A DNA stretch of 64,000 nt. Source: Bacteroidales bacterium UBA4231 (lineage in GTDB: Bacteria; Bacteroidota; Bacteroidia; Bacteroidales; UBA932). Within the stretch, counting starts at the first letter, position 1. Each line of letters begins with the position of its first letter. The stretch covers positions 1 to 64,000 of the forward strand of contig DGXN01000013.1 of assembly GCA_002396335.1 (NCBI GenBank), written 5' to 3'. The position numbers and the translations under genes are program-made. Positions 27,213-35,911 of this stretch are shown here, piece by piece. The notes beneath the pieces are model-generated. The model was not told the DNA's origin, did not search any database, and worked only from the letters and a program-made list of their open reading frames with translations.

Positions 27213-28400
27213 ATGAAAAACAGTTTGCTCATCTCCTTCTGCGCAGCCATGTTCTTCCTGGGCTGTGCCTGCAACAACAATGCTCTGGAGCCGGTCCGCC
27301 CCGGAACGGGAAGTACGACACCGTCGGGCGGCGGCACGGTGACCCCTCCCTCCTATGACTGGCCCGCCCTTGCAGACTCCTGCACCAATGTGCTGGTAAG
27401 CAATTTCCTGGACAAGACCACCGGTACGTTCTGGTCTACCCCGAACGATATCGAAAAGTCGTCGGAATACATTTACTGGCAGCAGGCGCACGCCCTTGAC
27501 GTACTGCTTTATGCAGCGCAGCGGAATGCCTCCCTCAAAGCCGTTTATCTGGACTATGCCGGCAAATGGTACGCCCATTACGCCAACAACTACAACACGG
27601 ACCACCGCGGAGAAGGCTCTTACGGCGGTTTCTACAACGTATGGACCGACGACATGGCCTGGATCTGCCTTACGCTCATACGCATCACAGAAGTTTCCGG
27701 AGACAAAACCTACCTGGAAACGTCCCGGGAGGTGTTTGACAAGTACATCTGGCCGCGCCGCCTGGCTTATTCGGGCGGATATGCCCTTCCCTGGACCAAT
27801 CGGCCCGAGGACGTGAGCAATTTCAACGCCTGCACCAACGCGCCCTCCTGCCTTGTCGCCGGAAAACTGCATACCTATTATGCTGACGGCGGATATCTGG
27901 ACATTGCCAAGACCCTGTACAAAGCGTGCACAGACCACATGCCCGACGAAGAAAGGGCCGAAGAACCTCCGCTGAGCTATACGCAGGGAACGCTCGGGGA
28001 AGCCTGCCGGCAGCTGTATCATCTGACCGGCGAAAAAGCCTACATGGACAAGGCCGGAAAGGTTCTCAAGTATGCGTTCACCAGCAACCGCTGCACGGAT
28101 TCCGCCACCGGCGTTCTCCGTCATGAAGGAACCAGCATGGACCAGAGCCTGTTCAAGGCCGTCCTGATTCCTTATGCCGTGAACTATGTCCTGGATAAAG
28201 ATGCCGACAGTGTCACCGCCCAGACCATAAAGGAAAAACTGCTGCTTTGTGCAAAAACCCTGTACAAGCACCTGGACCGCAAAATGTACCCCCGCATGTA
28301 CTGTGACTACTTCTGGGGCAGCACATTCTCGGAAGGAACCGCTTCCATGGGCGCCCAGGCCAGCGGAGCATCCCTGATAGAAGGCGTCGCCCGGCTGTAG
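27213..28400 (+). CDS. Second GH76 family endo-alpha-1,6-mannanase, lipoprotein
   Basis: 395 residues. Lipoprotein signal MKNSLLISFCAAMFFLGC, a Gly/Thr/Pro-rich linker (about 28-48), then the GH76 domain with the catalytic Asp pair in VWTDDMAWICLTLIR and conserved YGGFYNVW, GGYALPWTNR and NACTNAPSCLVAGKLH blocks. It is only distantly similar to the GH76 at 23620, so the two probably act on different chain lengths or at different sites (surface and periplasm). It lies 4 nt after the GH92 gene and is followed by the hairpin element at 28427. Confidence 0.92.
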   Translation: MKNSLLISFCAAMFFLGCACNNNALEPVRPGTGSTTPSGGGTVTPPSYDWPALADSCTNVLVSNFLDKTTGTFWSTPNDIEKSSEYIYWQQAHALDVLLYAAQRNASLKAVYLDYAGKWYAHYANNYNTDHRGEGSYGGFYNVWTDDMAWICLTLIRITEVSGDKTYLETSREVFDKYIWPRRLAYSGGYALPWTNRPEDVSNFNACTNAPSCLVAGKLHTYYADGGYLDIAKTLYKACTDHMPDEERAEEPPLSYTQGTLGEACRQLYHLTGEKAYMDKAGKVLKYAFTSNRCTDSATGVLRHEGTSMDQSLFKAVLIPYAVNYVLDKDADSVTAQTIKEKLLLCAKTLYKHLDRKMYPRMYCDYFWGSTFSEGTASMGAQASGASLIEGVARL

Positions 28401-28426
28401 CCTCCCACCCGTGGCACTTATCTCCC

Positions 28427-28492
28427 TGATACTGAGCAACTTCCTGAAATCGCCTACGACTTTTTGCCGGAGGCGATTTTAGCATCTTGTTG
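28427..28492 (+). repeat. 66-bp palindromic hairpin element, copy A
   Basis: Stem AAATCGCCT / AGGCGATTT around the 13-nt loop CGACTTTTTGCCG, with matching outer arms. It aligns over all 66 bp with the reverse complement of 63370-63435, except that the loop is inverted between the two copies. It sits after a gene end, so it may also act as a terminator. Confidence 0.7.
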
Positions 28493-28524
28493 ATTATAAG
28501 ATACTTACGTGCCAGCCTTTTCCA

Positions 28525-28554
28525 TTGATGGATTTAAACATTTTCGTATCTTTG
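28525..28554 (+). promoter_or_regulatory. Promoter of the sulfatase gene
   Basis: TTG at 28525-28527, 19-nt spacer, TATCTTTG at 28547-28554; the ATG is 37 nt further. The sulfatase therefore has its own promoter. Confidence 0.6.
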
Positions 28555-28591
28555 TAAACAAACCGGACTTTTTACAAACCCACAGCGTATT

Positions 28592-30172
28592 ATGGACAAG
28601 ACTCCCTTTCTGATGGCCCTGACGGGCGTTGCGGCGGCCTGTTCTTCCGGAAAAGAGGCCGCTCCTGAAAAGCCGCTGAACGTGGTCTACATCATGTGCG
28701 ACGACCACTCGTACCAGACCATCAGCGCCTACGACCGCCGTTTCATGGAAACCCCCAACATTGACCGGCTGGCCGATGAGGGTGCCCGTTTCACCAACAG
28801 TTTCGTAGCCAACTCCCTGAGCGGACCTTCCAGGGCCTGCTTGCTGACGGGGAAACACAGCCACAAAAACGGTTTCACCAACAACGAACACGGCATCTTC
28901 GACGGCAGCCAGCAGACGCTCCCGAAACTCCTCGGCGCAGGCGGCTACCAGACGGCCATCGTGGGCAAGTGGCACCTTGTGAGCGACCCCACCGGTTTCG
29001 ACTACTGGGACATCCTCACCGGCCAGGGAGACTACTACAATCCCGTTTTCATCCGGAACGGAGAACGGCTGGTCCGGGAAGGTTACAGCACCGACATCAC
29101 GACCGACGTCGCCCTTCAGTGGCTGGACCGGAGAGCGCAGGACAAGCCTTTCTGCCTCTTCCTGCATTACAAGGCCCCGCACCGCAGCTGGATGCCGGAC
29201 GGGCAGGACCTGGGTGCTTTTGACGACAAGGAGTTCCCCCTCCCGTCCACCTTCTGGGACGACTACGCCACCCGCGAAGCCGCCGCCCTTCAGGAAATGA
29301 GCATCCTCAAGGACATGAACCTCGTTTACGACCTCAAACTGGCCGACCGCGAAAATGAAATCCACACCCCCGGAAACCCCGGTCTGGAAAACTACGGTCG
29401 GGACCTGTACCGCCGGAATCTTCCGGAAGGGGAGCTGGTACCCGGCCGGATGAACGCCGCACAGCAGGCTGCCTGGGATGCGTATTACGACCCCATCATC
29501 CGCCAGTTCAAACGGGACTCCCTTCAGGGAAAGGAACTCTATGCGTGGAAGTACCAGCGCTACATGCGGGACTACTGCAGCGTCATCCGCTCAGTGGACC
29601 GGAACGTAGGCCGGGTATACGAATATCTGAAAGAAAACGGCCTCCTGGACAACACAGTGATTATTTACACCTCCGACCAGGGCTTCTTCATGGGCGAACA
29701 CGGCTACTTTGACAAGCGCTTCATGTACGAGGAAAGCTTCCGCACGCCGCTGCTGGTGCGCATGCCCGGCGGCAAGAAAGGCGACATTGACGCCATGGTG
29801 CAGAACATCGACTATGCACCCACCATCCTGGAACTGGCGGGCCTGCCCGTCCCGGAAGACATCCAGGGAGAGAGTTTCGCGCCTTTCCTGAAAGGGAAGA
29901 AGGTCAAGGATTGGCGCAAGTCCCTCTACTATCACTATTACGAGTTCCCCGCCGAGCATTCCGTCCGCCGCCACTACGGCGTCCGCACGGAGCGCTATTC
30001 GCTCATGCACTTCTACAACGACATCGACGAGTGGGAACTCTTCGACCTCAAGACCGACCCGCAGCAACTCCACAACCTCTATGGCGAACCCGGGACGGAA
30101 AAACTGACCCGGAAACTAAAAAAAGAGCTGCGGCGTCTGCAGCAGCTCTACGAAGATCCGATCGGCCAGTAG
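28592..30172 (+). CDS. Ser-type sulfatase (S1 family), lipoprotein
   Basis: 526 residues. Lipoprotein-like N-terminus (FLMALTGVAAAC). The alkaline-phosphatase-superfamily core has metal ligands in VVYIMCDDHSYQT and IYTSDQGFFMGEHG, the catalytic motif SGPSRACLLTGK (Ser77 in place of Cys in C/SxPxR) and VGKWHL. The Ser must be converted to formylglycine by the anaerobic maturase at 9544-10770. It removes sulfate esters from glycans. Context behind the GH76/GH92 cluster suggests a sulfated mannan or a decorated fungal glycan, but it has its own promoter and the subfamily is not assigned. Confidence 0.9.
   Translation: MDKTPFLMALTGVAAACSSGKEAAPEKPLNVVYIMCDDHSYQTISAYDRRFMETPNIDRLADEGARFTNSFVANSLSGPSRACLLTGKHSHKNGFTNNEHGIFDGSQQTLPKLLGAGGYQTAIVGKWHLVSDPTGFDYWDILTGQGDYYNPVFIRNGERLVREGYSTDITTDVALQWLDRRAQDKPFCLFLHYKAPHRSWMPDGQDLGAFDDKEFPLPSTFWDDYATREAAALQEMSILKDMNLVYDLKLADRENEIHTPGNPGLENYGRDLYRRNLPEGELVPGRMNAAQQAAWDAYYDPIIRQFKRDSLQGKELYAWKYQRYMRDYCSVIRSVDRNVGRVYEYLKENGLLDNTVIIYTSDQGFFMGEHGYFDKRFMYEESFRTPLLVRMPGGKKGDIDAMVQNIDYAPTILELAGLPVPEDIQGESFAPFLKGKKVKDWRKSLYYHYYEFPAEHSVRRHYGVRTERYSLMHFYNDIDEWELFDLKTDPQQLHNLYGEPGTEKLTRKLKKELRRLQQLYEDPIGQ
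30118..30149 (-). terminator. Terminator of the beta-glucan operon, inside the sulfatase coding end
   Basis: Read on the minus strand, AGAGCTGC (30149-30142) pairs with GCAGCTCT (30131-30124), followed by a run of T down to 30118. It lies 28-59 nt past the GH3 stop and within the last codons of the convergent sulfatase gene. Confidence 0.7.
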
Positions 30173-30176
30173 GCAG

Positions 30177-32417
30177 TTACCGGGCGGCGCGGACCTCAAA
30201 GGACAGCGGATCACCGGAGGCACTGTCGCCGGCAACCCAGAGGCGGAATTCACCGGGTTCCACTTTCTTAACCATATCCAGACCGTAAAAGGCGAGGTCG
30301 CTGACAGGAATCTGTACGGTAAGCAACTGGCTTTCACCAGGTTGAAGCGAAACGCGGCGGAAGGCTTTGAGTTCTTTCACCGGGCGGGTGACGGAGCCGA
30401 CCAGGTCGCGTACATAGACCTGAGCCACCTCGGTACCTTCGCGCTCGCCGGTGTTGGTGAGGGTGAAGGAAACGGAGAGGGTGTCTGACGGAGTATATAC
30501 TTCCCGGTCCAGCGAAATGCCGCTGTAGGCAAAGCGCGTGTAGCTGAGTCCGTAGCCGAACGGGAACAGCGGATAAGCGCCGTAATCCAGGTAATAGGAG
30601 GTATTTCCCAGGGAGGTCTGACCGGGTTCCAGGTCCATGTCGTCCAGGAGGGTCTCATTCTTATAGGGACGTCCTGTCATGTGGTGGTTGTAGTACAGCG
30701 GAACCTGGCCGACGGTGCGGAGGAACGTGACCGGCGTCTTGCCGGAAGGGTTCACCTCCCCCGTCAGGAGTCTCGAAAGGGCGGGACCGCCCATGGTACC
30801 CGGATGGAATGCGTAAAGGAGGGCTCCGCAATGGGGCAAATCCTGCTCGATGGTGAGCGGGCGGCCGGCCATGACCACGGCCACCACGGACTTGCCCGTT
30901 GCATGCAGGGCAGCGAGAAGGCTGCTCTGGGAGCCTTTCAGATTCAGATCGGCCAGGCTGTGGGCCTCGCCGGAGAGGATGGATTCTTCGCCAAGGAATG
31001 CGACGACGACGTCGGCCCTGCGGGCGGCGGAGACCACGTCGTCAAAACGGTCGCGCTTCTGCCGGGTGTAGCGCAGGCCCTGGACATAACTCACTTTGCC
31101 GGGGAAACGCTCCTGAAGAGCTTTCAGCGGGGTGACGGTGTGCGTACGGTCGCCGTCGAAGCACCAGGTGCCCAGCTGCTCGTAGGGGGCGTCGGCCATG
31201 GGGCCTGTGACCAGGATGCGGGCACCGTCCTTCAAGGGCAGCACGCCGTCATTTTTCAGCAGGATGGCCGATTCTTCCGCCGTCCGGCAGGCCGCAGCCA
31301 GATGCTCCGGCGCGTACTGCACGGCCGCAGCCGCCTCCACGTCCACATACGGATGCTCGAACAGGCCCAGCATCACTTTCACGCGGAGGATGCGGCGGAC
31401 TGCATCGTCGATAAGCGACTCTTTCACGGCACCGCTCCGCACCAGTTCTTCCAGATGGGACAGGTAGCCGAAGGTCATCATATCCATGTCCACCGACACG
31501 CCGACAGCCTTTTCGGCAGCATCCTTGTTGTCGGCCGCAAAGCCGTGAGGAACCATTTCACCCATTGAGTTCCAGTCGGTTACGACCAGACCGTCGAAGC
31601 CCCATTCGTCGCGCAGGACCTGCCTTACGAGGAAGTCGTTCCCGGTAGAGGGCACGCCGTCGTTGTCATTGAACGAGGTCATCAGGGTGAGGGCGCCGGC
31701 CCGGATTGCCGCCTCGAAAGGAGGCAGATAGTCATTGCGGAGCTGACGCTCGGTGATGAAGGTGCTGTTGTAATCCCGTCCGCCTTCCGCCGCTCCGTAG
31801 CCTGCGAAATGCTTTACGCAGGCCGCCATGGATGTGCTGTCAAGGACTGCGCCCTGATAGCCCCGGACCATGGCTTCGGCCATCCGGCAGTCCAGGTAGG
31901 TGTCTTCACCGCTGCCCTCTGCGATACGACCCCAGCGGGGATCGCGGGCGATGTCCAGCATGGGCGAGAACGTCCAGCGGATACCCTGGGCCGATGCCTC
32001 AACGGCAGCCACACGGGCCCCCTCTTCCACCAGGGCGGGGTCGAAAGTGGCCGCCAGGCCCAGCGGAATGGGAAAAACGGTGTGGAATCCATGAATCACA
32101 TCCCGTCCCACCAGGAGCGGAATTCCAAGGCGGCTCTCCTCGACGGCAAGCCGCTGGAACGCATTGATTTTCGCCGGATCGGCCTCGTTGAGGATGGAGC
32201 CGATGCGGCCTTTCACGACAGCATCGGCATAATTGGCCACGTCGCCGCCGACGGACACCTGGTTCATCTGGCCGATCTTCTCGGCCAGGGTCATCTGCTT
32301 CAGGAGTCCGTCGACCCGGGCTTCCACTTCGGGGGTCGTCCCCACGGATGTGGCTTCCTCACGTACGCAGGAAGCCACAACCAACAGGGCTAAGATAAAG
32401 ATTTTAGTACATTTCAT
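30177..32417 (-). CDS. GH3 family beta-glucosidase, lipoprotein
   Basis: 746 residues from the ATG at 32417 (signal MKCTKIFILALLVVASC). The (beta/alpha)8 domain contains KIGQMNQV, GRDVIHGFHTVFPIPLG, KHFAGYGA and the nucleophile Asp in GLVVTDWNSM (about residue 280). The second domain has the acid/base Glu region FLGEESILSGEAH, and a C-terminal fibronectin-III-like domain is present (TEVAQVYVRD, FRRVSLQPGES). This is the BglX architecture, which releases glucose from beta-linked oligosaccharides in the periplasm. Last gene of the minus-strand locus, 4 nt after GH16. Confidence 0.93.
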   Translation of the reverse strand: MKCTKIFILALLVVASCVREEATSVGTTPEVEARVDGLLKQMTLAEKIGQMNQVSVGGDVANYADAVVKGRIGSILNEADPAKINAFQRLAVEESRLGIPLLVGRDVIHGFHTVFPIPLGLAATFDPALVEEGARVAAVEASAQGIRWTFSPMLDIARDPRWGRIAEGSGEDTYLDCRMAEAMVRGYQGAVLDSTSMAACVKHFAGYGAAEGGRDYNSTFITERQLRNDYLPPFEAAIRAGALTLMTSFNDNDGVPSTGNDFLVRQVLRDEWGFDGLVVTDWNSMGEMVPHGFAADNKDAAEKAVGVSVDMDMMTFGYLSHLEELVRSGAVKESLIDDAVRRILRVKVMLGLFEHPYVDVEAAAAVQYAPEHLAAACRTAEESAILLKNDGVLPLKDGARILVTGPMADAPYEQLGTWCFDGDRTHTVTPLKALQERFPGKVSYVQGLRYTRQKRDRFDDVVSAARRADVVVAFLGEESILSGEAHSLADLNLKGSQSSLLAALHATGKSVVAVVMAGRPLTIEQDLPHCGALLYAFHPGTMGGPALSRLLTGEVNPSGKTPVTFLRTVGQVPLYYNHHMTGRPYKNETLLDDMDLEPGQTSLGNTSYYLDYGAYPLFPFGYGLSYTRFAYSGISLDREVYTPSDTLSVSFTLTNTGEREGTEVAQVYVRDLVGSVTRPVKELKAFRRVSLQPGESQLLTVQIPVSDLAFYGLDMVKKVEPGEFRLWVAGDSASGDPLSFEVRAAR

Positions 32418-32421
32418 GGCT

Positions 32422-33510
32422 TCAGTCTTTCTGGAAGACTCGGACATAGTCGATTTCGTAAACGGCGGGGAGTTTGCTTTCGTCGCGAGAGCCGCCCATG
32501 TTCCCGCCCCAGGCCAGGTTCAGCTTGAGGTAGAAGGGATTGGAGAACGGCCAGGTGGCGTAGTCGCCTTTCTTGTCATTGGCGAACGTGTGGTGCGCCT
32601 TCCCGTCAATGTAGAAGGTGAATCCGTCGGCCGTCCATTCGCAGGCGTAAACATGGAACTGGGAGGCAGCTCCCGACACCGCCTGGACATGGGTCTTTCC
32701 CGTGCCGATGGTGTGGTTGTACCGCTCACAGTGGATGCTGGAGGAACTCTTGTCCTTGCCCTGGGTGGAAATGGCGTATTCCATGATATCCACTTCCCCG
32801 TCGCGGGGCCAGGAAGTGAAGTTCTTGGGCATCATCCAGAAAGCCGGCCAGGAACCGGGCACGTCCGTCACTTTGATGCGGGCCTCGAACCAGCCGTAGG
32901 TCCATCCCTGGCTGGTGTTCATGCGCACGGAATAAACCGTATCGCCAATCTTCGTGGCGGCAATCTTGAGCGTACCGTCGGAGATGGAGGCAATGTCCTT
33001 CCCGTCCTTGTTCTGGGCTACATATTCCTGGAGTTCGGCATTTCCCCAGCCACCGCCGCCGGTTTCGTACCACCACTCCGACGAGGGGACTTTCCCTTCG
33101 TCAAACTCATCCCGCCAGACCAGGTGATAGCCCTCGGGGATGGTGATGTCCACTTTGCCGCCGCTCTGGGACAGCGTGACTTTTTCGCGGGTGGATCCGC
33201 ATTTGACGGTAATGGTCGTCTCCCGGTCTTTGAACGTGTCGTTTTTCTTCACCTTCACCGCAACGGCGGCGGCAGGTTCAGCACTGTAGGCCGGGTCTAC
33301 GCTCACCCAGTCGACTCCGTCCTCCGGATAGACCTGGAAGGCACCGGAAGCCGTCACATTGAGGGTGAGGGTCTGGGCGTTTTCGTCACAGGAAAGCGCC
33401 GCAGGAGAAAAAGTTATCGTTTCTTTGGAAGGTACCGGGGTTTCCCCGCCCCCGCCGCATGCGCAGGCGAGGGCCAGGAAAAGAACCGGGAATAAATGAA
33501 ATGCTTTCAT
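32422..33510 (-). CDS. GH16 family endo-beta-glucanase (laminarinase-like) with BACON domain, lipoprotein
   Basis: 362 residues. Lipoprotein signal MKAFHLFPVLFLALACAC, a BACON domain (about 30-118: TFSPAALSCDENAQTLTLNV, ending VTLSQSG), then the GH16 jelly roll (about 125-362). The catalytic motif is GEVDIMEY with both Glu residues and the Asp present (about 237-242); MNTSQGWTYGWFEARIK and PGSWPAFWMMP are typical of GH16_3 beta-1,3-glucanases. Anchored outside the cell it would cut beta-glucan for capture by the neighbouring SusC/SusD. The BACON domain probably serves as a spacer. Confidence 0.93.
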   Translation of the reverse strand: MKAFHLFPVLFLALACACGGGGETPVPSKETITFSPAALSCDENAQTLTLNVTASGAFQVYPEDGVDWVSVDPAYSAEPAAAVAVKVKKNDTFKDRETTITVKCGSTREKVTLSQSGGKVDITIPEGYHLVWRDEFDEGKVPSSEWWYETGGGGWGNAELQEYVAQNKDGKDIASISDGTLKIAATKIGDTVYSVRMNTSQGWTYGWFEARIKVTDVPGSWPAFWMMPKNFTSWPRDGEVDIMEYAISTQGKDKSSSSIHCERYNHTIGTGKTHVQAVSGAASQFHVYACEWTADGFTFYIDGKAHHTFANDKKGDYATWPFSNPFYLKLNLAWGGNMGGSRDESKLPAVYEIDYVRVFQKD

Positions 33511-33512
33511 CT

Positions 33513-35909
33513 TTATTTGTGCTCTTGCAGCGTGATGTCCTTGATGGTCACTTCCGTTTCGGCAGGGCAGCCGCCGAAGTCAAAGACCATCTTCACGGAA
33601 GCGGCGTCAATGCCTGCGAGGTTCGTCATCTCGAAGGTGAATTCCTCGAAGGCAGTGATGTCGCGGCGCTCGACAAACAGGAAGTTGCCGTCGTCAGAAG
33701 CGTCCGTAAACTTGAAGGTGACACCGGGAACATTCTGGCTGGTTTCCACCTTCACCTGGAAGTCATAGGTCTTTTCGGCCGACAGGGCGATGGCGGCATC
33801 CGGAATGATGTGGAACTGGGCCTGCCACTGGTCGGTCGTAGCCTGTGAAAGGGTGAAGCTGTAGGAAGAGCCGTTGTTCGTGACGGCCGGATTGTCGATC
33901 GGCGCCCAACCCGGGGCATAGTACTGGCTGTAGGTGTGGGCTGCGTCGGCCGGTTTCCAGAGGTTGTCCTCCGAATTATAGTCGAACGAAACGGCGCCGG
34001 CGGGAGCCTGGTGCTCCTGGAAGCAGACATCCTTGACCGTCACCTCCGTACCGGCAGGGTTGCCGCCGAAGTCGAAGAACAGGGAAATCTTCTCCATGTC
34101 GATGCCTTCCACGTCGGGCAGCTGGTACACGAAGTCCTCATAAGCCTTGAGGTCGTGACGGTCGGCGGTATAGAAGACGTTGTCGTCACCGGTCTTTACG
34201 AGCTTGATGGTGACACCGGGGACATCCTGGGAGGTCTGGACGGTGCAGCAGAAGTCGTAGCGCTTGTCGGCGCTGGAGGACATGGTGGTACGGAAGGCCA
34301 CCTGTGCCTGCCACTGATCGGTCGTGGCCTCGGGCAGGGTGAACGTGTACACCCAGTCTTTGGCGGTGACCTCAGGATCGGCAATCTGGTTCCAGCCGGG
34401 AGCATAGAAGTAGAACATCTCTTCGATGGTGGCGCTCCGCCAGAGGTTGGTCTCCCCTTCGATGTCGAAGTGGGCGCCGGTCTCGGGCTGGTCGTCTCCG
34501 CCGTCCACATCGGGAAGGACGGTGCCGTCATCGACGGCGTGATCCTTCAGGGTGATGTTGGAGATGCTTACCTCGGTGTTCTCCGGGCAGCCGCCGAAGT
34601 CGAAGACCATCTTCACGGATGCGGCGTCGATGCCGGGCACGTCGGAGAGCCAGAAAATGGTCTCCTCAAAGGCCTTGAGGTCGGTGCGCTCCACAAAGAG
34701 GTAGTTTCCGTCGTCAGACGTATCGGTGAGCTTCAGGGTCACGCCCTTGATGTCCGCGGAGGAATTCAGGATCACGGAGAAGTCGTAGGTCTTGTCGGAG
34801 GACACGGCCACGGCGGCATCCGGGATGATGTGGAACTGGGCCTGCCACTGGTCGGTGGTAGCAGCCGGGAAGGTCATGGAATAGGTTCCTCCATTCTGGG
34901 TCACGGCCGGATTGTCGATCGGAGACCAACCCGGAGCATAGTACTGGCTGTAGGTGTGGGCTGCGTCGGCCGGTTTCCAGAGGTTGGAGTCGGCGTCGTA
35001 CTTGAAGCCGTTGAACTTCACGGGGGCGGCGCCGGAGGTGAGGACCACACGCCAGGCGATGTCAGGCGAGTCGGCGATCAGTTCCACGGAATTCTTGGAA
35101 ATGCTGGCCACTTTCAGGCGAGGATCGGCCCAGAAAGCGTCGTTGGGGATGTACGGGAACAGGGTGTTGGCGGGCAGGACCAGGTAAACGTCGTTGCCTT
35201 CCACGGTGAACTCGTATTCGGCAGACTGCTCCTCAACGGCCACCATGAAGTCTTCCGTCGCGTCGCCCTTGGCCGATGCAAACGGTTCCGCGGTGACGCC
35301 GATGTTCACGTAAACGCAGCCGTCGGCACCGGGGTTGTAGGTATAAGTACCATTGGCATTGAAGGTGACACGGTCTTCGTAGAGGCCGAACTGCACCTTG
35401 TCGTTGGCATTGGCGCTGTACCACTCGGTGGCGTCGGTGCCGGAAGGACCGCAGCCCAGATGACCGGGCAGTTCGTTGTCCACACGCCACTCCACGGCCG
35501 TTTCACCGCCCTTGACACCACCGGCGAGGAAGGTGTAGTAACGGTCGAAGTTGACGATGGTGTTGTCGATGTGGAAGCTGACTTCCTTGTAGTCGGGCGT
35601 GATGCCGGCGGCATTCATCACCTGCATGCGGACGGTGTAGTCTCCCGCTACGGCGAAGATGCGCTTGGCACCGTTCTGGGCAGTGCGGATGGTGTATTCA
35701 CCTTTGCTGTCCTGGAACAGCCAGACGGGGATGACACCCTTCTGGTCCAGGCTGAAGGTGACCTGGTTGATCTCCTGGTCTACCGTGACCACGGGCTCAT
35801 AGTCAGATGCCGACTGGGGGGCCTGAGCTTCCGTAGGGTGCTGGAAGGTTTCCCGGGCGCAGGAAGCGATGGCCAGAACGGCAATAAGGATGTATGCTAA
35901 TCTTTTCAT
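33513..35909 (-). CDS. Surface glycan-binding lipoprotein with three CBM4-like modules
   Basis: 798 residues from the ATG at 35909 (signal MKRLAYILIAVLAIASC). The N-terminal 280 residues contain a PKD-like segment (AVAGDYTVRMQVMNAAG). Three jelly-roll modules follow at about 298-455, 480-632 and 641-797, each with ATTDQWQAQ, a KTYDF-type strand, FVER or TADR, and a VFDFGG or FFDFGG block. This matches the CBM4/9 fold, which binds beta-glucans and xylans. Modules 1 and 3 are much closer to each other than to module 2. Position between SusD and GH16 marks it as the accessory binding protein of the beta-glucan locus. Confidence 0.85.
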   Translation of the reverse strand: MKRLAYILIAVLAIASCARETFQHPTEAQAPQSASDYEPVVTVDQEINQVTFSLDQKGVIPVWLFQDSKGEYTIRTAQNGAKRIFAVAGDYTVRMQVMNAAGITPDYKEVSFHIDNTIVNFDRYYTFLAGGVKGGETAVEWRVDNELPGHLGCGPSGTDATEWYSANANDKVQFGLYEDRVTFNANGTYTYNPGADGCVYVNIGVTAEPFASAKGDATEDFMVAVEEQSAEYEFTVEGNDVYLVLPANTLFPYIPNDAFWADPRLKVASISKNSVELIADSPDIAWRVVLTSGAAPVKFNGFKYDADSNLWKPADAAHTYSQYYAPGWSPIDNPAVTQNGGTYSMTFPAATTDQWQAQFHIIPDAAVAVSSDKTYDFSVILNSSADIKGVTLKLTDTSDDGNYLFVERTDLKAFEETIFWLSDVPGIDAASVKMVFDFGGCPENTEVSISNITLKDHAVDDGTVLPDVDGGDDQPETGAHFDIEGETNLWRSATIEEMFYFYAPGWNQIADPEVTAKDWVYTFTLPEATTDQWQAQVAFRTTMSSSADKRYDFCCTVQTSQDVPGVTIKLVKTGDDNVFYTADRHDLKAYEDFVYQLPDVEGIDMEKISLFFDFGGNPAGTEVTVKDVCFQEHQAPAGAVSFDYNSEDNLWKPADAAHTYSQYYAPGWAPIDNPAVTNNGSSYSFTLSQATTDQWQAQFHIIPDAAIALSAEKTYDFQVKVETSQNVPGVTFKFTDASDDGNFLFVERRDITAFEEFTFEMTNLAGIDAASVKMVFDFGGCPAETEVTIKDITLQEHK
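33530..35020 (-). repeat. Three CBM-module repeats; outer two share long identical DNA
   Basis: The stretches near 33882-33966 and 34900-34985 are almost identical (both contain GCATAGTACTGGCTGTAGG), although they are about 1 kb apart. This implies recent duplication or gene conversion between modules 1 and 3. Confidence 0.65.
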
Positions 35910-35911
35910 AA

